37,145 nucleotides of DNA, from contig CADCXC010000042.1 in NCBI GenBank assembly GCA_902806595.1, forward strand, positions 1 to 37,145, written 5' to 3'. Positions 1 through 14,334 of the stretch are shown piece by piece (position 1 is the first letter of the stretch; the number at the start of each line of letters is the position of its first letter). The notes under the pieces are model-generated. The model saw only the letters and a list, made by a program, of their open reading frames with translations. It made no database searches and was not told the origin of the DNA. This DNA comes from Pyrenopolyporus hunteri. Its lineage: Eukaryota; Ascomycota; Sordariomycetes; Xylariales; Hypoxylaceae. Made by a program: the position numbers and the translations under genes.

Positions 1-607
1 GTGGTGAAGAGGGCGTTGAGACGTTTCGTCGCGGGGCAACGAAGTTGAATATATTCCCTTTTACCTTTTTTCCTCTTTCAATTTTCAGGCGATGATGAAG
101 GGACTCCATTTTCACCTTTAAAGGCATATTAGACTTTATGTAATCCTTACATCTGATAGATGCACCCCTTTACGGAAGAATTCGCGAAAATTTAATATTG
201 AACGGAAATTGCTGGACGCGGAATATTCTTGGCACATATCTAGGTACCTAGGTACCTATATATTTACGCTGGAGCCGATCCCTTCGGCTCGAATTCATAT
301 TCTGAGCAACTGCAACTACACCAAACGACATGGACTTCACTCCTAACACGTACTTTAAGGAATCACGCTACATGCTTCTTCTTAGTTCGCATGTTTATTT
401 CTGCCACGATTCTTTTCGCCTAATCAAACTAGATCTGAAGGCGTTTGTCCCGGAGCGCAATCGCCCCAACGATAAGTACACAAATTTCGGGGTTGTCAAC
501 AATCGTCATCTGAAGTACAGGCCATGCGCGATCTCGGGCCCTCGATCTGCTACATCGGTTTCACAGGATGCGCTTTGCTAGCATTTACCGCCGACTCCCC
601 AGCCAAC
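1..607. other. Left-edge intergenic stretch, no supported gene
   Basis: Composition is ordinary and the few short open frames here (the longest about 80 codons from 330 on the plus strand) show no family resemblance or sustained protein-like character. The only structure I noted is a perfect 18-base palindrome at 241-258 (TAGGTACCTAGGTACCTA), made of alternating overlapping TAGGTACC/CCTA units. Such runs are common in fungal intergenic DNA and no function is implied. The stretch lies downstream of the minus-strand E2/F-box gene and may include its 3' UTR. Confidence 0.5.
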
Positions 608-2541
608 TCAATGACTGCGCCTGCTGTTGTTATCTTGTTGACCACGGCGGTTGGGAAAGAAGCTATACCGCCGGTTGTAATGATACGTAGACGAATTCTC
701 CTTTATCCATTCCGCGTCTTTTCCTCTCACCTTCATATCTGGATCCTTCGCTACCCGTAATAGTAGGGCACGCTTCACCGGCATGCCCCACACCGAGTAG
801 CCCTTTTTCATGCTTGAAAGAACGGTCTTTCGTAGAATGTCGGTGAAGGTCCGGGGATCGGTATTTTGGGAAGACCCATTTCCCTCAGGAAGGCTGGGAA
901 GTTGTCAATAGTGTGTAGGCGGCGAATGGCCTGCGATAATTCTTGAGCCGCATTGCGCGGGGAGCACCTCGACGGTCGAAGAGCTCGTCGCGAACCTGTG
1001 TCAGAGGTTTATTATGAGACGGCCGCGCCGTGCGTCGGAACAGCTCCGAGAACATGAGAAGTCTGTAGGAGGTCCGCGAACCCCGGAAAGTCTCGTTAAG
1101 ACGATAAGCCGACACCGCGTCCTGCTCCATGTATGAGAGTTCGGGCTTATCGGCCCCTTTGGTCGAAGAGCCATACGACATTTCTCGTAATTGCTTCAGT
1201 TATAATGGACCTTATGAGCCCAGGGGTAACCTCGACGTCGGATATTAATAAAGCAATGAGGAGATGCCCTAAGTTAGGGCAGTCGACCTTGGATTGCTTT
1301 CCGCTCATGAACTTCCGCAGAAGGGAGTTAGAGTGCTCGACCAGACTATGATCTTCGGTGGCAAGACAGACCAATAAATGGAAAAGATGGAAATATGAAT
1401 CAATGGCCTTCTCTGATGCGTGACGAAGGTTAGTCTTGGAGGAGTAATGGCTCTCGGCATGAACCGAAACCTTGTTGAGCCTAACGACGACGTCATTCAT
1501 GAACGTGAACAGCACTTGAGCCTCGGAAAAGGGTCCACCGCTTTTGACTTCGGGTTTCATAGCACGCAGGGCGACTTCAACGTGGCTCTTGACGGAGTGC
1601 CAATGCTGGCGTGTGATTGGTAGAGGGAGCCAATGCTGAAATTTGAGGCCGTTGACCGCCGCCCGAATTTGCCAATGTCTAAAGGCTTCTTGGGAGAGGA
1701 GATCGAACTCGGAAGCAATGTGGCCGCGTACGATCGATACACCCACTCCAAGTTTGACGGACTGATAATCCTGCTTCAGGCAGAAACACTGGAGTTCGCG
1801 TTGTCTTACCAGATCGAAGTCCCTGACAATGTCACTAATCCTCGACCAGGCGGCCGCGAAATGTGTCAGATCTTCGAATTCCAGCGGCTCGAGAATGAGT
1901 AAAATCAGCTCGTTTGGTAGGTGTTGGATACCACGTATCGTCGGTTGGCCAGGTCGAATTGCTACCGAATCAACGTGTATCTCTTGCGTTTGGTCCCGGA
2001 TCGATGGTTCGGTACCACCTTGAAGTGTAGGCCACTGGCTCGGATCGGTACTGACGCGCGCATCGTAAGTGCGAGGTGCGGCGCCCACTGGCCGAGAGAA
2101 GCGAGCGTTACTCTCGCCGAAGTTGCAACGGCCACACCGAAATGAATCGCATAGATGTTTATCGCGGCTCCGGTGGTCGGCCAGATCCTTTTTTCCACCA
2201 TAGTCTTGTTCAAGACTTTCGCTAGAAAAGAAGCTAAGCATTTGAATTGCTATGCCCTTGAGAGTGTATGCGGGTGTATGTTCGTCATCGCGGCGTAGAA
2301 TAGAAGCGCAAATGAAATTACCGAAGACGTTAGGATGTATAACGTCCGAGTTCATCAGGATGGTAGGCGGGCGAATAGGGTACCAGATTGAAAAGAATAT
2401 AGTGAGGTGCAGGGGTTTATAGTTTGGGGGGTTGAGGATTAAGCATGCCTGTGTGAGATCGTCGTTGGCTATATGCAAGGTGATATTCGGATAGGGCTTC
2501 TCCACGAGCTCCTTGATGTCTGACAGAAGCCGTTGTCGTCG
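608..2541 (-). pseudogene. E2 ubiquitin-conjugating (UBC) domain / F-box fusion protein, frameshifted
   Basis: The main open frame runs from about 2541 down to a stop at 1147-1149. Residues are numbered from V1 at 2505. A UBC fold occupies roughly 1-105, with the HPN motif at 57-59 and the expected catalytic cysteine C66 in the context FICASIL. A small Cys/His cluster follows (H117, C119, C124, C127), possibly a zinc knuckle. An F-box starts at about 195 (LPNELILLILEPLEF), then a long helical C-terminal region. Similar E2-plus-F-box proteins are known in filamentous fungi; E2s carry ubiquitin and F-boxes bind Skp1, but the joint role is undefined. The protein clearly continues past the stop: frame two carries FRGSRTSYRLLMFSELFRR, frame three RRLHTIDNFPAFLREMG, frame four GYSVWGMPVKRALLLRVAKD, ending at 608. 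The joins fall at homopolymers 1154-1157, 959-962 and 864-870, and each would be repaired by one extra base. No in-frame ATG precedes the homology: the frame is open only back to a TAG at 2653-2655. It is a decayed gene or an assembly with indels. Confidence 0.85.
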
Positions 2542-2655
2542 AAAAGGGGCGCCAGCGTCTTGTTTAGGGTCGTGAATCTGGTTGACGGGACATGATCGAT
2601 GACTCTGGTGAAAGCCTGCCCAGGAGCAGGTCGAGAAATCGAAATCTCCACTCTA

Positions 2656-3590
2656 TTCGGAATGACTGTCTCGGAGATTCACTACAGCGGTAGACTCGAG
2701 GTATGTTTTTTTATTAGGGATATCTTTAGGAGAGATATCGACCGGAGTCGCGTAGTTAGATTGATATGGAAGTTAGACGAGTTGATATGAAGTGAGCTGA
2801 CTGGAACCTGGACGACTTAAATAGCTACTTGACTACCTACATGCCTAAGGCATATTGTCATTTTCAAACCTCGACAGATCAGGAAGAATAGTCTAGTAAA
2901 GGCGAAATGGAATCCCCACAATACCTATCATAAAGGAAATACAGGCGGTAATAGGTATTCTCAGGCATATGGGGCAGTATGATAGGTTGACCTTTGACCT
3001 TTTGACTCATTCCGGTCATTGAAAATCGTAGCGGAGGCTCTGTACCCCTGGTTATTTTGCCTTTTCAGCTCGCCGTTCGGATGATCCCCATCGTGGCAGT
3101 GTTAGTTCCTCTCTATTAGTCTTTATCGATTGGAGAGGTTCAGTATTAGCCGCCAGGCAGCCAGAATACGGGGGCCGTTACGCCTAGATTAGGGCACTTA
3201 GTAGGCGGTGGATATATCACATAAGATATACCTTTCAAACTTGTGGTAAAAGCTTCCATGCTTCTACCTTAGGATACCTACGAAATAGACAATCGACAAA
3301 GCTGTACGCGGATGTAAGTGTTCTGGCACGGATTATAGCCACGAAGGAAACATTGATTTAGGTAGACCTAAGGATTGATTGATTTAGTTGTTCCCTGATT
3401 TGGCACGCCGTTGACCAGCCCCAGGTAAGCACCATACCCTTCCCCAAGCCCCCCTCCGAGATCCGCGAATTTTACTCCAGCGGCTGAACTTAGTGGGATA
3501 GCGGGACACTAAGCGCTCCGGAGAACAAAAACAAGCCGTCCCAGGCAGGTACAGTGACCAACCATTTTTATTCGACGTTCCCTTTATTTC
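2656..3590. other. Intergenic transition zone before the AT block
   Basis: Composition is intermediate to normal and I see no coding frame, RNA gene or recognisable transposon end. It contains a 7-base inverted repeat, CTTAGTG at 3489-3495 and CACTAAG at 3507-3513, which could form a small stem with an 11-base loop. The repeat lies about 100 bases before the abrupt switch to AT-rich sequence. Confidence 0.45.
3489..3513. repeat. Short perfect inverted repeat near the AT-block edge
   Basis: CTTAGTG and CACTAAG are exact reverse complements separated by 11 bases rich in G. The arm length is short enough to arise by chance, so this is recorded only because of its position next to the composition boundary. 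No matching copy was seen at the right-hand boundary. Confidence 0.3.
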
Positions 3591-6500
3591 CCGCTAAAAC
3601 TTTTTAACTTATAAAGTCATTAAAAAAAGTAATGAAATGGGAGAATTCCACTATATATAAAATCGAATAAAAGCTAACTATATTTCGCCTTTAAATTTTT
3701 AATTTTTATTTCGAAAAACCTTCGTCGTTTTACATTTAAAACGAATATTATTAAAATAATCCCCGTTTTTAATTAAATAAAAGTCGTTTTTAAAAGGTAA
3801 AAATATATACCTTTTAATTAATATAATATTACTTAATACGTAAAAATTTATCTAAATAATATTTTAAATTATAACATTAATTTTATTTAAATTTTATTAA
3901 AAGTAAATATTTAAATATTTTTTTTTAAAAAAAAAATTCGTGTTTTTAATAATTTTATAAAATTAATGAGTTTTAATAAAAAATAAAAAGTTATTAAATA
4001 ATAAAAATAAATTATTATAATTATTTATTTATTTATTTATAAGTTAAAACGATAAATTATTTAATTTAAATCGTTAAATTATTAAAATTTATAATTTTAT
4101 AATTTAATTATATAATAAATTTATATTATACGTTATATTATATTTTTAAACGTTAAATTTATTATAATTATAAAGTATTTTAAGGTATTTAATATATTAT
4201 TTTATAATAAAATTATTATAATAAATTAATAAATTAATAAATTTAATTAAATAATTTACCGTTAATTAAAATAAATAATTTTAAATTTATTAAATATATA
4301 ATTATATATATATAAGTTTTTATAATAATAAATAATTTATAAAATAATATAATGATAAAAATTAAATATAGGAATAATTTTTTATATTATACGTTACACT
4401 CTACACTTATACGCGTTTAAAAAATAGGTGGATATATTTTAATTAAAAATAAATATAAAATTATAAAAAAAAAACATAAACATTCGTAATTAAAAAATAA
4501 AAAGTATTTAAAAAAATAAAATTAATTAAAAAATAAATTAATAAATTTACGAAATAAATTTATTAATTATTTTTCATTTAATTATTTTAATTACTACACT
4601 TAAAAATAAATTTATTTTTATTATAAAAATAAAGATTTATTTTCGATTTAAAAAATATCGAAATTTAAATTAATCTTATAAATATTTATTTTTATAATTT
4701 TTTATTTTATAATATTTTAATCGTTATTTTTTATATTAAAAATAAATAAAAATAATTTTAATTTTAAATCTTTTCGAATATTTTCGTTAATATTATCATT
4801 TAATTAATTAATATATTATATAAGTTAAAGTCGTTTAAATAATAAATTAATTAAAATGTTTTCGTTATTATTTTTTAAAATATATAAATTATATAAATTA
4901 TTTTAATAAAATTCGTAAAATTTAATATTAAATAAATTAATAAAATATATATCGTCGTTAATTTATTTTATATAATCTAAACTTTTATAATTAATATTTT
5001 CTTCGAATGTAATTTGAAAACATTTTTCATTATTTTATAACGTAATAAAAAATTTAACTTATAATTTAAAAAATTTATTTTTTACATTTTTTTATATAAA
5101 ACTTTATTTATATTTATCGATAAATTTCGATAAAAAAATAAAAAATTTAACGTTTTTAACGTTACGAAAAAATAATAACGTAACGTTAAAAATAAAAATT
5201 AAATAAATCGAATAAAAAATACTTTATAAAAACGTATTAAAAAAAATAATATATATTATTATATTAATTTATTATTTATAAGATAATATTATATATTTTA
5301 TCGAAATAATATAATATATACGTTCGTAATTTAAATATATTTTTCGTTTTAAATTTCGATTTTAAAATTAAAATAAATTATTATAATTAAAAATCGATAA
5401 ATATTATAATAAAATAAAATAAAATTATAAATTTCATATAAAATGTTATTTTTTCGATTATAATTATATTTTTATATATTTTTATATATTATTTACTATA
5501 AATCATTTTTAACATTAAATAAAATTATATAAACGTAATTAAATTTAATTATATCTTTAATAATACGGTAAAATTTAATATAAATTTTATAAATTAAAAT
5601 AATAATCGAAAATATAAATAAAAATTTTTAATTATTTATAACGTAATTAAATATAAAAGTAACATTTAAAATAAAATAATTATTTATATTTAATCGATAA
5701 AATATTTTAATTTATAACGCGTTACGATTATAAAATAAATTTTATTTTACTTTTAAAAATATTTATTTTTCGAAATTTAAAATAATAGAATATTTTTAAT
5801 TTATAGATTATATTATTAATTAATTTTAATTATATTATAATTTATAAAAATATAATTTATTATTTAATCGTTTAAATATATAAAAATAATATCGTTTATT
5901 ATTATTTAAAATTAAAAAAATATTATCGTCGAGTATTTTTATGTAAAAGTTATAATTAAATAACATAAATATCGAAAAAAAAAATTATTATCGTTTTTAT
6001 TTTTACGATTATTTTTTTTTTATTTTCGTGTTAAACATTTTTAACGACGATATAATATATGTAATATATTATTATATAATGTAATTTTTTATTATTAAAT
6101 GTATGTAAGTTAAATAATAAATAAAAATTAATAGAATATTTTAAATAATAAATATTAAAAATTCGAAAAAAATGTTTATTACTTTTATATAATAAAATTT
6201 TAAATAATTTAAAATATCGAAACGTTATATTAAAAATATATAAATTTTTTAAATTTAACGAAAAAAATTTAATAATTTATAATATTAATTTTTTATTATA
6301 ATTTAACATTATTAATAAAAAAATAAAATTAAAAATATAAAAATAAAAATATTATTTAATGTTCGTAATTTATATAACGTAAATATATAAAAAAAATATA
6401 AATACGTAATTTATAAATAATTTATAAAAAAATGTATATAATTTACGCCTTAATATTAATTTTATTAAATATTTAAATAATATTTTTACATATTATTTAC

Positions 6501-7989
6501 GTAAATATTTTTTCTTTTTTTTTTTTATCGTATATTAATATAAAATTTTAAACTTTATTAACTTTAATAATTCGATTATTTATATAATTTAAATCATTCG
6601 AAATAATGTTCGTTTTTATTTATTATCTCGATTATCTTAAAATATATTAACTACTTTTAAAATTTCCCGCGTTAAATAACGACGATATTAATTATAATTT
6701 AAATTATTACACTTATTATATTTTAATCGATAATATTTAAATTATTAAAAACGATGTAAACTATTTTTACTTTAATTTTTTTAATTAACTTAATAATTTG
6801 CGATTTATATAATTAATTAATAATATTTTATATAACGAAAATATTAATTTTATATTTTTCGATTTTTCGAAAATTTTATAAATATATTATAATTAAATTA
6901 TTCGATTTAATATTAATTAATTATTAAACATTTTATTTTATAACTTTTAATTTCGATTATTAATTATTTTCTTATAATAATTTATTTTTATTTTAATATA
7001 ATTTCGATATTTTACGCGTTTTTAACGATAAAATTAAATATTTAAAGATTAAAAAATAAAATATACGATATTTTATAACGAATATTATCGAATTATATAA
7101 TTATATTACGATTACGAATAAATTTATATAATTTTTAAAAATAAAAATTTTAATTTTTTATAATAAAATAAATATTTACGGTTAAAAATCCTTTTATTTA
7201 TAAACGATATTAAAAATATTTTTTTTTACGTATCGATATTTATAAAATATTTAATCGAAAAAGTTTATATCGATGTTTAAATTAAAAGATAATAATTACA
7301 TGTTAATTTTTACGTATTTTATTTATTTCGATTATTATATAAATAAAAACTTTATTTTATAATAGGGAATTTTATTAATTTTACGGGGTAAATTTTAAGT
7401 ATTTATTTATTTAATTTATATGGATAATCTTCGATAATATAATTACGCGATTTTTCGAAATTTCGAAAACGAATCGATTTATTTTTTTCGTTTTCGAAAA
7501 TATTATTAATAATAATTTTACGGTATTTTTTAAAAATATAACGGTATTATTCGTTTCGTAAATATTTTAATTATTTAAAAATAAACCATTTATTTTAAAT
7601 AAATATTTTTACTTTTAAATTTACGATAATAATAACGACGATAATTTTAACGATCGTAAAAATAAATTATATTAACATTATTTCGTTAATAAAAGGATTA
7701 TAATACGTTAAAACGATAAAAATAATAATTTATTTAACGATAATAATAACGAATTTAAAAAAAGTTATTTTATAATTAAAAATAAAATACCTCGATTATT
7801 TAAATCGATTAATAACGTTTTAAATAATAATATATATAATAATATAAATAATAAAAATAACGTTAAATTAAATGTTTATAATGTAAATTCGAAATAAATT
7901 ATCCCTTTTAAATGTATAAAATAATATTAATATAATATTAATAAAAAAAATAAATATAATAACGGTAATTATAATAATTTTTTAATGTA

Positions 7990-8147
7990 TATTATAATTC
8001 GATGCGATAATCCATCCCTATTAAATAATCGGCATCGAAGTTTCGAACGGTTTCGTCGTTATTAACGTTTTTATATATTTTTTTTCCTTTTTTTTTTTTT
8101 ATAATATTAACGAAATTTTATTTTAACTTTTAATATTATATATCGTG
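7990..8147 (-). repeat. Dispersed repeat family, copy C (least decayed)
   Basis: This copy shares several blocks with the copies at 25041-25228 and 26095-26280: a start like ATTATAATTCGAT(G/A)CGAT, a middle containing TTAAATAATCGG and CATCGAAG, a long T run, and the end block ATAATATTAACGAAATTT. It is in the same orientation as the 25041 copy. Copy C keeps bases lost in the others, for example CCATCCCT and GGCATCGAAG, so it looks less heavily mutated and is the best sample of the ancestral sequence. It could be an LTR, the end of a LINE-like element (because of the T run) or a terminal repeat of a DNA transposon. Confidence 0.6.
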
Positions 8148-11100
8148 TTTATAAATATATATAATATACTTAAATTTTACTTCGTTTATTTTTATTTTTA
8201 TAAATAATTTTAATATTAAATAACATTTTATAATAATTTACTTTTTAAATAACCTTCGAAAGTAGTTTATATATTAAATATTATTTAATTAATTTTATAA
8301 TTTATTATAAATATTTATTACGGTGTTATATAATCGTTTAACGTTATTTATTAATCGGTAATGAAATGTAAGATAATTTCGTTATTCGTTATACGTATAT
8401 AAAACTATAATTTAAAAAACCGCGATTATTTAACGGGGTTAAATAATTAATAACGAAAAAAAAAACATTTATAAATTATAATTTATTTATCCCTATTTCT
8501 TTTATTAAATTAAAGTAAAATAAAATAATAATTATTTATAAATGTTAATAATTCGGTAAAAAAAAAATCTTAATAAAAATCGATTATTTTAAATATTATA
8601 TATATTTATTTTAAACTACGGCGTATATTTATTTTCGTATAACTATACTTTTTATCGAATAACTTTTAATTTATTAATATTTTATTATAATTAATTTAAA
8701 TTATATTTAATTTTATTTAATTCGTTTCGATATTAAATTATTTTTTTATAAAATATTTCGTTTAATATTAATAATAATTATTTACCTTCGATAATATAAT
8801 ATTTTAAATAATCTTTTAAAGTATAATAATTTTTTTTATATAAATTTAATAGATTATATTAAATAAAGTTTAAAGGGTATCGTATAAATTATTCGTTATA
8901 AAATTATTATATTTTCGAAGTTAAAAAATTATTAAAATTATATTTTTTTAACGATTTTTATAATTTTTATATTAATCGTATTAAATTAAAATTCGTTTTA
9001 TTAATTATATTTATGACGAAATTAATTACATCGCCGTTTATATTAAATTATATGTGATAAACGTAGTTAATTTTTCGATAATTTTTTTTCGATATAAACG
9101 TAATACGGTGATTATTTTATTATTCGATAAATTTAATATATTTTCGTTTTAAAATATTATTATAAATAATATAAAGTGTTATTTAATTAATAATATTATT
9201 ATAATCGAATATATTATTATTTATTAAAAATTTAAAATATATTTATAAATATTAAATTAATTTTTATATTATAATTATTAAAATATTTTATAAAAATTTA
9301 TAATTTAACGTTTTATTACGTTTTTAAATAATTATACTTATTATTATTTAATTTTTTTATTTTATTTATTAAAATTTTATTTATAAAATTCGAAAATTCG
9401 ATAACTTTATTATTAAATCGTTTTATTTTTATTTAAATTAATTATAACTACTTTTAATTTATTATGTATAATTAATATAAATTATGCGAATGTTATAAAA
9501 AATATTTTAACGTTGTAATCTATTCGAATTAACTATAATCGAAACTTTAGTTTAATTATAAAAAAATATTAATTTAATACGTTTACGAATAAAAAAGTAA
9601 ATTTATTAACGTTATATTATAATATTATACGAAAATATATATTAATATTAATATAAATTTTAAATTTAACGAAACGAAATTTTTAATATTTATTTATAAA
9701 CTATATATAATTAAAATCTAAAACCGTAAATATTTATTTCTTCGTTATTTTTTTAAATCGTTTTTTTTCGAAACGTTATTATACGGCTTTTAAATATTAT
9801 TTTTTATAGATATTATAAATTAAATTACGGGTAATGTTTAATTTTAAATGTTTTTAAATAATCCTTTAAATTTAATTTTTATTTAAGTTTCTAAGTAAAT
9901 TTAATATTTATTAATAATTATTAAAAAACTTATATAATCGATTTTTAATATATTATTATTTATTTAAATCGTTAATTTTTTAAATTATATTATTTTTAAA
10001 GTAAATTTAAATTAAAAGCGGTAAATTAATTTTAACATTTTAAATACGTTATAAGTAATTTAAGATTTTTTTATTACGTATATTTTAATAATATATAAAT
10101 TTATGTATATATTTTACGAATTTTTTAATATAAATGATTTATTTATAATAAAAATATCCCCATTATTATAACTTTTATTCGAAAGATTATAACGATATAT
10201 TAATTTTAAATCGTTTTTCTTTTAAATATTCGATAATTTAAAAATATAATAATTTTATTTAAAAAAATTAAAATATTTTTACTTTAATATCATCGATATT
10301 ACACTTTTTTTAATGAATATTTTATTTAAATAAATATTATTAAAATATTTAATAATTAACTTTAAAATTATATTCGTTTTAAAATTTATAAAAAATTTAT
10401 ATTTATAAAATTTTATCATTTAAATATTAATTAACGATTAAATTTTTATATAATTTTAAATTTACTTTAAATTATAATATATTAATTTTATTAACTTAAA
10501 TATATAACTATCGAAAAAAAATAAAAATAAATAAAAAAAATAATTATAATAAAAGATTATAAATTAAAATATAAAACTTTCCGTAATATTAATTAATATA
10601 AATAATATAAAATAATACGATTTATATCGATAAAAGTTAAAAAAATTTAATAATTAATTATATAAAATTACTTATAAATCGCTCGTTTAATTATAAAGTT
10701 ATATTTACTTAAACTCGTAATAATAAAACTTATATATAATATAAAAAAAACGTTTTTACGGATATTATTTAAATTTATTATAAAATTTTAACATGGTTTT
10801 AATTTAAAAATTTAAAATTAAATTACTTTAATTTATACATATTAATAATTAAATATTTTAAAATATAAATTAAAACTATTATTAAAAATTAAATTACTTA
10901 CTTTTATAAAAAAATACCTTTAATATATATTAATTAAAATAAATATATTTAAAATATTTAATTTTTATAAATTATTAATTTAAATATATAATAAAAAATG
11001 CTTTTATTTATAATTAAAAATAATCATTAAAATTATTAATAAAACGTTTTTATTAACGCGTAATAAAACGTATAATAAAATTTTTAATTTTTATTAACGA

Positions 11101-13857
11101 AGTTCGATATTTTTTTAACGTATAATAAAATTTCCTTTAATAAATATTTCGATCTCGAATTAATATTTTACATTAATATTAATAATCGAACTTTAATTAT
11201 TAATAATTAAACGGGATTTTAATTATCGATGGTAATTTTATTTAATTTTTAAAAACATTACACAACACCGTAAAATTTTCGATAATAATAAATAAACTTT
11301 TATATTTAATCGAAATATTAAAACGTTCGAAATAATCGTTATTATATATAATAATAATTAATTCGAAAAAAAACCGGGAAATAAAATTACTCATTATTTT
11401 ATTTTACGATAATATCGTATTTAATATTAAAATAATTTATATAACGTATTTAAATATTTAAATAATAATTAATATCGTAAATTAATTTATTTAATATTCG
11501 ATATTTTTAAATTTTAATACGATTATTAAATCGATAAATATTATCTATACTTTAATAATAATTAATTTCGACGTATATAAAAAAATATAAAATAAATATT
11601 ATTAAAATATATAATAAAAAAAATTTATTTTATAAAAAATCATTTAATTTTTAACGATAATTACCGTTAACGGTGTTTTATTTATTTCCTTTTTTCCATT
11701 AATTTATTATTAACGAATGAAAAAAAATACGAAAAGTTTAAAAATTATTAAATTTTTCGAATTTATTAAACCCGTTAAATTTATTATTTTTTATTAATTT
11801 ATTACTTTTTAAGTTTAAATTTTACTATTATTTATACGCATCGACTTAAATTTAATATTAAATTTTATTATATATAACTTTAAATTAATTTTATTACGAG
11901 TAAAAAATTAAATATAATTTAATTACGTTAAATAATTTTTTTTATTTAATATCGAAGCGATTATTATAAATATATTAAAAGGGTATAATAATATATAAAA
12001 AAACGTTCGTTATAAAATAAATAAAAAATTTATTTTAAACGAAGTAATATAATAATTAAATTATAAATTAAATCATTTTTTATTAATATTATATTAATAA
12101 TATCGAAAAAAAATAACGTTTATTTTAATTTACGTAATAAAATTTATATATTTATTAAAAACTTATTTAATATTACGTTAATATATATTAATATAAAGTA
12201 AACGAACGTTATAATTTTTTATTTTAAACTTTTTATTTTTTATACGATTAATTTATAAATAATATAATTTTAAATTTAATTTTAATAAATAAAAACTTTA
12301 TAAATAAATTAAAAATATAAAATTTATTTCGAAGGTAATTTTATCGCGATTTAATAAAATTACTTTATTATAATTAAAAATTATAAAAAATAAAAATAAA
12401 TTATTTATTAAATTTAAAAATAAACCTTTAAAAATTTTAAAAACGTTATTATATATATATTATTTACGATTTATATAATTATATATCGAAATCGTATAAA
12501 ACCCCTTCCTTAAAAATATAATATTAACGATTTATTATTTTCCTTTTATTTATTTATATTTACGTAAAAATCGTAATTTAAAATAAAAATTCGAATAATA
12601 ATTCATTTTTTAATAATTTAAAATTTCCGTCATCGTAATTAAATTTCGATTCGTATTTTATTTCGTTATCGTTATTTAATAAATTACGAAAAATAATTCC
12701 TTTAAATTAAAATAAAAATCGTTTTAAATTTATTTCTAAATATATAATAAAACGATAAAAACTAATTAATTTTTAAAATTAATTAAAAAATCGTTAATAT
12801 TTAATAAGAAATAATTAAATTTATTATACGTATTAATATTTTATCGACACGAGTTTTTATCGATTTTATATCTATTAATAACGACTTTTAAATATTATAA
12901 TCGTCACCGAAAAAAAATGGTTTTTTTTTATAAAAATTAAAAAATTAAAATAAAACGAAATAATTATATTAATATAACGGGTAAAATAAATTATAAATTT
13001 CGATGAAAATTTATTTATAACGATTAATATTATATCGATTAAAAAATCCCCGTATTTTATAATTATTAAATTATTATTAAACGAATTATTTAAACGAAAA
13101 GTTAAATATATCGTTTTTAAACGAAAAGTCGAGAAAATTTATACGAAATATTATAATTATTATCGATAAAAACGATTTAATAATTTTTCGTAAAATTTAA
13201 AATTATTTATTATATTAAAAAATTAAATCCTCGTATCGAATTATCGTTAATTAACGAAAAGTCGTATTTATTTATCGACGTCGACGTAAATTTTATTATC
13301 GTTTTAAATTTTATAATTATAATTATTTTAATAAAATATTTATTAATAAATTTTTATACTTTTATTTATATATTTTTATAATAACGTAATACGTTTATTA
13401 AAAAGCGTAAAATTATATAATCGTTAATTAAATTTATTAAATTTATAAATCGTAATTTTCGATTAATTAATATCGACGAAAACTTTAATAATAACTTATA
13501 AAAAGTTAAAATTAATTAATTTCGTAATTTATTTAAAAATATTAAATAATAAATATAATATTTATCGATAAACATTATTATTTAAATTTAAATATTATAA
13601 AAATTTATACGTAAAAACTTTTATAAATTCATTAAAATTAAATAAATTAAATTAAAATAATTTATCGATATAATTATAATTATAATATATTATTTTAATC
13701 GATGTTTATAAATATATACTTATATTTTTTAATTTTTTTCTCGTTTTTTTTAAAATATATAAGTTTATTAAATTAAATATTTAAATAAATATATAATTTT
13801 TATTTATAATTTTAATATTTAAATATTTATAAAAAATACGATTTTAATATAATACGG

Positions 13858-13861
<4 letters not shown>

Positions 13862-13899
<38 letters not shown>

Positions 13900-13900
13900 T
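13862..13900. repeat. (TTA)n microsatellite, about 13 units
   Basis: An uninterrupted TTA/TAT trinucleotide run lies within the AT block. It is a simple low-complexity expansion and no function is implied. Confidence 0.8.
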
Positions 13901-14334
13901 TATGTGTTTATTTTTATTACGTTATTAATTATTCGACGCCGTTAAAATATCGTATAACGTCGATATAAATTTTATTTTACGATTAAATAAATATAAATAA
14001 AATTTTAAATCGAATTTATATAAATATTTATTTATTTAATAAATTTATTTAAATTTTAATCGAAATTTATTTTTTATTTTAAAATAAAAATTTAATATTT
14101 AAAATTAAAAAAAAATAAAATAATTAATAAAAATAAAAAACGATTAATAAAATCGATTCGAATTATAATTAATTTAAATTTTTAATATAATTTAACGTAT
14201 TTTATTTTAAAAATTAAAATATATTTTTAAAATAAATTTAATTTTTATAACTATTATTTTAATTATAATTTTATTATAATTTATATTACGATTTAATTTT
14301 TTATAATTTTTTTATTTAATAATTTTATTACGTA

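Noticed and set aside
330..760. Plus-strand open frames near the left edge
   Set aside because: They are short, without domain character. The part beyond 608 is antisense to the end of the E2/F-box gene.
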